DNA of 64,000 nt from Neoceratodus forsteri (lineage: Eukaryota > Chordata > Ceratodontiformes > Ceratodontidae), in assembly GCA_016271365.2 (NCBI GenBank), contig CM057458.1, positions 201,162,501 through 201,226,500 of the forward strand, in the 5' to 3' direction. Under the pieces are notes generated by a model. It was not told the origin of the DNA. It was given only the letters and a program-made list of their open reading frames with translations, and searched no databases. A program made the translations under genes and the position numbers. Each line of letters starts with the position of its first letter. The first letter of the stretch is position 1. Of the stretch, positions 57,637 through 64,000 are shown in pieces.

Positions 57637-58949
57637 GTAAGTACCATCATAAAAGATATTCACACAAGATATAGTGTCACAGTCCCCTGCACCCACAATG
57701 TCTGTTCAGTAGTATGGAACACCTTGTCACCCCTAAGGCAGCCATAGAACTACTAATTGCTAGGTACTGTGAGAGCAGTGTGGTTATTTCTGAAAGTGAT
57801 GAGTAAGTGGGGGGGATGCAAACAGTACTGTAGTAGACAGTCTCAACATGTGAATGGATCATTTGTATATTGAGATTCTGTGACACAGTCTGTTATCTAT
57901 GTTTAGATACCCAATTTTTGCTTTACTATGCATACAGGTGTACTATATGGTGTCACTTTCATGCATAGCTGGGAGGTATTTTGTTGTACAGTGTACCCTA
58001 TTCGTTATGATGATACACTTATGATTAAATTTTTGTTTCTCAGTGGGTAGGTGGTCAGGTGGTAGTACTACATCAAGAGGGAATGTATGATGTGGTAAGA
58101 CTAGTATGGCACATGAGAGCAGCTGTACTAAGCCAATTCTGAGTACGTTATCATAATTATCGCAATGTGTGTGGAGCGGTGATGGAGTGTACTGGACTGG
58201 TGTGTCATGCATGTATGTCATCATAAGTGTAATTGTATGAAGGGGGAGTGTGCTGGGATAAGAAGTGTATTTATAGATAGAAAGTTCGTGATAATCAAGA
58301 TGATAAGGCCTACTGTAGTACAATGCATACTCAACCAATTCAAAACAAGTTTTCACTTCAATGGGGAGGGCGTAGTGTAGTAATTGAGCTAGTTGCCATA
58401 TTGTAAGAGTGTGATAAATGGTAGCAGGGGGGTACAATGGATATGTCACATGGTATACTTGCCATTCACAGATGATGGGTGTACTGTAATGCTTTGCAAT
58501 GTGTCAAGTCACCTGTAAGTGGGTACATATTGTTGTTTGCTTATGGTGTATGCCCACACCTGTACCCCTGCACAGAGACAGTGGAAGGTTAGTGTGCAGG
58601 TATATATATGACACAGATTACAGACTGAGTAATGAAGACTGATGACTATGTATGTTAGCAGGCCACTTATTTTTTCACATCAGTTACTGTTGCAGTTTGT
58701 TTCATCATAGCAAACTGCTGTAATATACAAAAGTGCAGATGCAAATAGGGCTATCATGCATGCAAGCTGGAAAATGGGGCCATTTGTATGTCATAATGGC
58801 CCCATTTGCATGCAGGTGTGCCAATCCCCGATGACTTGTGCCTGCCACCCTGCTAGGCTGCAGTCGTTGGGGAACGATGCCCCTTGCCCCTACTGGCAAC
58901 ATGCTCTGACGCCCATTTGTGTGCATATGTATAAATAATAAACAACCAT

Positions 58950-59290
58950 ATCACTGCTGGTCCACTGGAATGCTCGCAGCCTGATTGCTGGTATATGTGA
59001 TAAGCTATTGGCCTATAACACTGGTGGTCCAGTGGAGTGCTCGTAGCACAATGCGGGGAATATGTAACGAAATAACAGTCTAACAGCCCTGGTGGTCCAG
59101 TGGACTGCTTATAGCCTGATTGTGGAGATATGTGATACACTTCAGTTTCCTATAATCCTGGTGGTCCAGTAGCCCACTTTCAGTCTGATCATGGTCATAT
59201 GTAATGAAATTATGGTCCAATACCCTTGCTGGCATAGTGGACTGCTTGCAGCATGATTGCGGTTGTCAGTGAGATATGATGAGAAACTAA
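58950..59290. repeat. ~68-bp minisatellite, about 5 units
   Basis: 'ctggtggtccagtggactgc' followed by 'tcgcagcctgattg' and 'gatatgtgata' recurs at about 58955, 59020, 59088, 59157 and 59228. Related single phrases ('ctggaccaccaggga', inverted) occur at 59716 and 59790. It lies in intron 3 of the Myb/SANT-like gene. Confidence 0.8.
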
Positions 59291-59874
59291 TGCATCACTG
59301 ATGGCTCAGCGTTACTCCCCTGCACACCCATGTACTGATCCCCACTGCCCCGCACCTCTGCAATTAGTGGTAGGTGGCAGTACCCCATCTGCTTGCCACC
59401 CCGCTGTCTGCCGACTGACTCAATATAGTAGTAGTGTACAGCCATTGGTCCACAGCGTAAGCAATGGTTGTGCAGGCCGTATCGTACTACACAGTACAGA
59501 AATGTGAATGCATCCATTCATATATCTGGGTTGTGTAGTATGGTATGGGCTGCACACCCATTGGCTTATGCTGTGGCCCAATGGGTGTACAGCTCTACTG
59601 TACAGAGTCAGTCATCGGGCGACGGGGTGGCAAGCCGGTAAGGAGCTGCAGACTGCTGCTGATGAGGAGGGAGCAGGGCAGTGAGGCTTAGTGGCTGGGA
59701 GGGAAGGGGTGTACCGCTGGACCACCAGGGATGGATTGGTTTGACATAATATACCACTGATGCCTGTAATCGGCCTGCGAGCGGTACACTGGACCACCAG
59801 GGATATAGGATCATTATTACTATACTAATGCCCACAATCAGGCATAGGGGGTGCCAGCATGAAGGTGCCACTGG

Positions 59875-60110
59875 AACTTGAGTGGCCACTCACAGCTGGC
59901 AGCTGCCATGTTGCACCCTGCAATATGCCAGCTCAGCTGTGGGTGGCCAGCTGTTGCTCTTTTTTTTGAGGGGATCAACTGTGTACAGTGCAAGTAAGGG
60001 TTGTGACTGCATGGGTTAATACATCCCAGGCTGGATATCGGAATGTGTGTAACATGGATGGGTATGACCCTCCTAATTGTGCTGCATACATTACTGATGT
60101 GCTTCAACTC
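59875..60110 (+). repeat. Degenerate copy of the 54440-54700 segment
   Basis: 'gagtggccactcacagctgg', a T-run, 'gatcaactgtgtacagtgca' and 'taagggttgtgactgcatg' follow the same order as at 54496-54640. Both copies flank coding exons of the Myb/SANT-like gene. No coding function seen. Confidence 0.5.
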
Positions 60111-60319
60111 ACTGGCATTTGTACCAGGCACATTCCCCTTTTGAATATCACATTGGTACGCATCAGTGGGTTGTGCATGGTGACACTGTTGTGTGTGTTG
60201 CACAACCCTTCTGAATATCCCACCCACTGTTTCTTTACATGATGTGTAAAGAACATATTTCATTAATTAGTTGCCAAAGTCACTGAGCTGTTGGTTTGTA
60301 AATGTTTAACATTATTTCA

Positions 60320-60635
60320 AGTATTATAAAAAGGGTCTGAGAAATAGAGCTTTCTGATTGTCTGCAAACATTCTAACAGCCTTATGTTAATCTTTTATTA
60401 ACATACATGTACAGATTTGCCATATGGTGAACAAAGTTTAAGAGTGTTAAAAAACATGTTTTATTATAATACGAATAAGGAACTCCCAGAGATTATGTTA
60501 ATGGTCAGTTAATCACCATCTAGGAGCATGTGGTATTCGGTTACACATTGTGCCACACTACAGCCATACAGGTGATTAACAAAACATTAACATAACGCTT
60601 GGTCATGCCTTACTGTTTAATTAATATAACAGCAG
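60320..60635 (+). repeat. ~315-bp repeat containing a 141-bp MITE, copy 1
   Basis: This matches 61910-62228 in the same orientation ('gctttctgattg', 'agccttatgttaat', 'ttattaacataca'). Within it, 60474-60614 is a MITE-like palindrome with ~44-bp arms (AATAAGGAACTC...TTAATCACC paired with GGTGATTAAC...TGCCTTACT). Confidence 0.78.
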
Positions 60636-60877
60636 TAAAAGATGATTTGCTTCAATGAAAATATGTACACAAAATAAATAACTATATGACATGTGTATCT
60701 TTTTTGTAGCAGTTATTAAACAGATGATTATATGAACATTAGATAATGGAAATAGTAGTGTTGGTGTACGGTCATGCTATTATTTTCATGCAGTTGTGAA
60801 CAAATAATATAGGTGCAGATGTTCAAGTTCACTTGTTCATACACAATTGAAGAGCTAGTATCACTGTATATCAGACT

Positions 60878-61117
60878 GTGTTGTTTATTATGCCAAAACA
60901 TTTAGGTAATGAGTGTTGCCAAATACTATCTGATATAGAACAACAATGTAGAAAGTATACTGTTCTTATAGATCTTTTCAAAGTTGTCCATGAGGAACGT
61001 AATATGGTAAAAAAAAAATACAATAACAGAACTGACAAGACAGGAGTTCTGATTTACATCACACTCCTAAATAGTCTTGAGACTGCCCAGAAAAATGTAT
61101 TACAATTATTGAATTAG
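60878..61117 (+). other. Small unassigned ORF (79 codons)
   Basis: An open frame in intron 3 (CCQILSDIEQQCRKY, then LLNSLETAQKNVLQLLN) with helical, coiled-coil-like character but no recognised family and no good acceptor-donor pair. It is probably chance; an element-encoded short helix is possible. Confidence 0.2.
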
Positions 61118-61202
61118 ATATCAATATTGTAAGATGAAAGACAGGTAGGTAATCACCATTTTGAGGCTCATATATTAATTCATGTTTTTTGTCACTTTGC
61201 AG

Positions 61203-61453
61203 GTTGCCCTTGCTTAAAGCGGTGCACTGGCCACTGCCTCTGTTAATGCAGACTCGATCGCAAGGTTGACAGTCTGATAAGAGACAATGTTGCGCTCTGT
61301 GAGGGACAGGAGAAATTGCTGTCCTTCATGGAAGCGCAACAGAGGACTGTCAATCTTGTGCTTGAGCCTGTGGTGACAGCGGCTAGTGACACCATGGCCA
61401 GCTCCAGCACTTCACCTCCACCAGTGGCATCCAGCTTCCCTGGGACACAGTGA
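61203..61453 (+). pseudogene. Myb/SANT-like gene, exon 4, with an in-frame TAA
   Basis: The acceptor 'tcactttgcag' at 61202 starts the exon in phase 1. The frame reads RCPCLKRCTGHCLC, then TAA at 61244. Past this codon the same frame stays open for 68 codons: RLDRKVDSLIRDNVALCEGQ, EKLLSFMEAQQRTVNLVLEP, then a Ser/Pro-rich end and TGA at 61451. The helical stretch after the stop is what one expects at the C-terminus of Myb/SANT transposon proteins, so the TAA may be a mutation; alternatively the protein truly ends there at 179 residues (248 with read-through). Repeat copies lie on both sides of this exon. Confidence 0.5.
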
Positions 61454-61559
61454 CCAGCCTCCACAGCTGCTCCGGTATCTTCTCTGGAAGGCACAACAGC
61501 TTCCACTTCCATTGCGCCTCCACATTGAGTCCAACTTACAGGTTGGGCTGCCTCAAGCA

Positions 61560-61905
61560 GCAGCACACCTCTCTCTAAGAGTTGTTTTTAATATTGTAAA
61601 TAGTTTGTTACATATTTTCCGACATATTTTTTACATTATCATTTTTCTAACTTTTTTAAATGAATATATGTATTTTTTATGTAACATTTATTTTAGTAGA
61701 TAAAGAAAAAAATAATATATTTGTATGTATTTTTAATTTTTGCATTAAACATGATTGAATTTATTTAAAAAAATTTTTTGTCAGGACTGACTGTTTTCAT
61801 TTGAACATTTAAAAATAATATTTTTTTACTTTTATATATAGAAAATAAATATTTTTTGAACATAACATTTTTTCTTGTGGTAATATTAAGTTGTGGAGAT
61901 CTTTG
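61560..61905. other. Very AT-rich 3' region with poly(A)-signal-like motifs
   Basis: T/A-rich sequence after exon 4 with 'aataaa'-like hexamers (for example at 61845). It would serve as the 3' UTR and polyadenylation region of the Myb/SANT-like gene. No coding frame. Confidence 0.4.
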
Positions 61906-61907
61906 TC

Positions 61908-62228
61908 ATCAATATTTATAAAAAAAGGTCTGAAAAATTCAGCTTTCTGATTGGCGGCAAACATTCTACCAGCCTTATGTTAATGTTTTATTAACATACA
62001 TGTGGAGTTTAACCATATGCTGAACAAGGTTTAACACTGTTTAAAACCATGTGTCATTATTATAGCAATAAGGCACTGCCAGGGATTATGCTAATGGTCA
62101 GTTAATCACCCTCTAGGTGCATGTAGCAGTCAGCTACACCTTGTGCCATGTACATCCCTAGCAGGTGATTAACAGACCATTAACAGAACCCTTGGTCATG
62201 CCTTATTGGTTAAATATTCTATAAGAAA
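61908..62228 (+). repeat. ~315-bp repeat containing a 141-bp MITE, copy 2
   Basis: Second copy of the 60320-60635 repeat. The MITE part, 62067-62207, has ~44-bp terminal inverted repeats (AATAAGGCACTGCC...TTAATCACC and GGTGATTAAC...CATGCCTTATT) with about 50 bp between. No protein. Confidence 0.8.
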
Positions 62229-62770
62229 GCATTTGGTTGCCTTAATTTGGTAAAGAAGGGTATTATACACAAAGTTTCAGGTTTAAACAGATAACACATT
62301 AAAATTCTTGTTGTGTTACATATCTTGCAGTGTTATGACAACATTTTTGTAGGTACATTAATAAGTATGAGTTATGTTCAGAATTTGTGTCTAGTAAAGG
62401 TACAGAAGAGGACCATGTAAGATATCTAAATATTTAACAGTGGTGCTGAGAAATAGAGTGCCACATTGTTTATGTCCCACAAGAGTAGTCTCATTGGCTG
62501 AAAAAAGATAGTGTATTAAACACTGCAACACCATAAATTAGTATGTGACATAACAATGGTAAGCAAAAGGAAATAGATAAATATTAAGAGGCATATGCTT
62601 GAGATGGATGTTGTCTTACTCTTCATAACAGAAAATTCTGCTAGATGACTTACTGTGTTCTTCATTTGTGTGCATTTGGCTATGTATGTGTGGTGCTGCC
62701 ACAACAACATTTCAGGTAGTATTGGTACTTATTCTCAAAAAGACAGGATATTCATGGCAAAAAAACTCAG
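62229..62770. other. Gene-free AT-rich stretch
   Basis: No coding frame, RNA gene or clear repeat is seen between the MITE-bearing repeat and the terminal module of the next element. Confidence 0.4.
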
Positions 62771-62774
62771 TTTA

Positions 62775-64000
62775 ATGCATCAGTTAGGGTTGTTCCATAG
62801 TGACAAAAGCAAGGAAATTCGGTGTTAGGGTTGAAAACCCTAACTCCGCATTCACCCCCCCCAGCACCACACACACACAGACACACACACACACACACAT
62901 GCAAATAGGGAGGAGGACCAAGGCAACATGACCAATCACAGACAACCAGCAGCAGGTGACAGAAATAAAAAACAACTGTCTAACTGTACTACCAGACGTC
63001 CCCACCCACCTGACCATGTACTGCATGCTCAGTGGAGATCAACAGCAAAACTGAGGCCATGTACACCAAACGTACATATCCTTGATTGCAGGTGCACACA
63101 ATGTACCACACTTAGTAGTTGCATGGCCTTACCTAGCAATGCCCCACACCCCACCACACCTGGTACTGCATCTCAGCTATACTGTAGAGCACAGCAAAAC
63201 TAAGTAGTTGTACAGGTATAATAAGTGTGGTTGATTTCATGTATACACAACCTCCCACTGTTAAGCACTGGAGGACCTTCACAAGGCAGTGCCCCACCCA
63301 CTGAGACCAGGTACTGTGTAGTTACTGGAGAACCCCAGTTAAAATGAACCCATGAAGATCAACACTATTACTCCATGATTGCAGCCTTGCAAAGGTTAGT
63401 ACAATAATGACTCACAGAGTCTGTGGTAGAGAATGCCCCCTCCCATCCTACAACACTTGGCCCATTGTGACTGAAAGCTATAGTAAAAGAAAGTCTGTTT
63501 ATATCTACGGTACACCTACTTGATTGCTGGTGTACTACAATTAACATAGTTATCACTTGTATGCCATCAGCCACAGAATGGTCTGCCAAACCCAAAGACT
63601 AGGTACTACAACCTGAGTGTAGACTGACTACAAAAAAGTGAGGCTGTGGACATAAATGGTACAGCTCATTCATTGCAAGGATACTCAGCAGCTTACCACA
63701 ATTTGGATTACTGTGGCGTCAGAGAGGCAATGCCATTGTCTTTACCAGATACTACATCCTCAGTAGAGAGATACAGCAAAAGTGAGCCTATACACATCCA
63801 TGATACACCTCCGTCATTGTAGGTACAGTAATGTTAGCACATTTAGAAGTTGCTTGGCCTCAGCCAGCTAATTCCACTCCTTGTTAGACAGACCAGTTAC
63901 TGCATTCTTAGTATACAAACACACTGAAGGTAAGTACATGGACATCAACAGTACATGTACATCACTGAAACTGTATATCTGTTAGTGACATTAGGAGTTG
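62775..64000 (-). mobile_element. Element with ~145-bp tandem array, copy 3 (runs off the window)
   Basis: It starts with 'tgcatcagttagggttgttc', a perfect hairpin of GTTAGGGTT around a 3-base loop (62824-62844), a CA run and 'ccaatcacagacaaccagca'. From about 63000 a ~145-bp array follows: 'ggtactgcatctcagc'-type phrases at 63021, 63161, 63309, 63457, 63600, 63745 and 63893 (spacing 140-148). No coding frame; the other end is outside the window. Confidence 0.75.

Noticed and set aside
57943..58449. 168-codon minus frame in intron 3
   Set aside because: Tyr/His/Leu-rich sequence with no family pattern; it lies in an AT-rich intron and on the strand opposite to the gene.
61243..61566. 107-codon minus frame
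   Set aside because: It is antisense to exon 4, whose plus-strand frame has helical content and phase agreement with three upstream exons.
62824..62844. TTAGGG motifs as an interstitial telomere
   Set aside because: Only one TTAGGG and its inverse occur, forming a hairpin in a repeated element end, not a tandem telomeric run.

Overview
The window looks like transposon-dense nuclear DNA from a vertebrate, most likely a tetrapod or other sarcopterygian with a large genome (an amphibian would fit). I infer this from abundant CR1/L2-type LINEs (one CR1 has the typical short CTATG-type 3' tail), an L1/Tx1-type ORF1, a MIR-like SINE core, a BED-finger hAT transposon, frequent CGA-to-TGA decay as expected in methylated DNA, and long AT-rich stretches without genes. 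The species cannot be fixed from sequence alone. I see no rRNA, tRNA, CRISPR array or conventional host housekeeping gene.

Layout. 0-1.2 kb: decayed copy 1 of a two-gene element, in which a BED-finger/proline-rich protein (ORF-B) faces tail-to-tail a second conserved ORF (ORF-A). 2.8-3.7 kb: L1/Tx1 ORF1 pseudogene. 5.1-6.8 kb: a ~298-bp tandem array followed by a leader with a splice donor. 8.1-9.0 kb: a large foldback. 9.1-12.2 kb: a minus-strand LINE split by a plus-strand CR1. 12.7-14.9 kb: copy 2 of the ORF-B/ORF-A element, with an intact ORF-B and two palindromic insertions. 16.1-16.9 kb: two orphan exon-like blocks. 17.1-19.5 kb: a LINE. 19.7-20.9 kb: a 66-bp minisatellite. 20.9-26.7 kb: a hAT transposase pseudogene on the minus strand, split by two LINE fragments.

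27.8-33.1 kb: two copies of a foldback-type repeat family, an L2 fragment and a MITE. 33.2-35.9 kb: two adjoining ~140-145-bp tandem arrays, the second belonging to an element with a TTAGGG-containing hairpin at its end; another copy lies at 62.8-64.0 kb. 36.2-36.6 kb: CR1 tail. 37.9-44.3 kb: a decayed Helitron-type gene on the minus strand carrying a replication initiator, a Pif1-type helicase and, in the same string, a ubiquitin-specific-protease domain. 45.5-52.1 kb: a second, inverted copy of the leader plus 298-bp array, split by a nearly full-length CR1.

52.4-61.5 kb: the most gene-like part. A promoter-like block with CCAAT and a splice donor is followed by an SGNH-hydrolase ORF with one internal stop, then by a four-exon Myb/SANT-like gene whose introns are all GT-AG and all phase 1. 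Its last exon lies between two copies of a repeat containing a 141-bp MITE. The best candidates for something undescribed are the Helitron with a USP-type deubiquitinase domain, the SGNH plus Myb/SANT locus, and the convergent ORF-A/ORF-B element with its associated tandem arrays.
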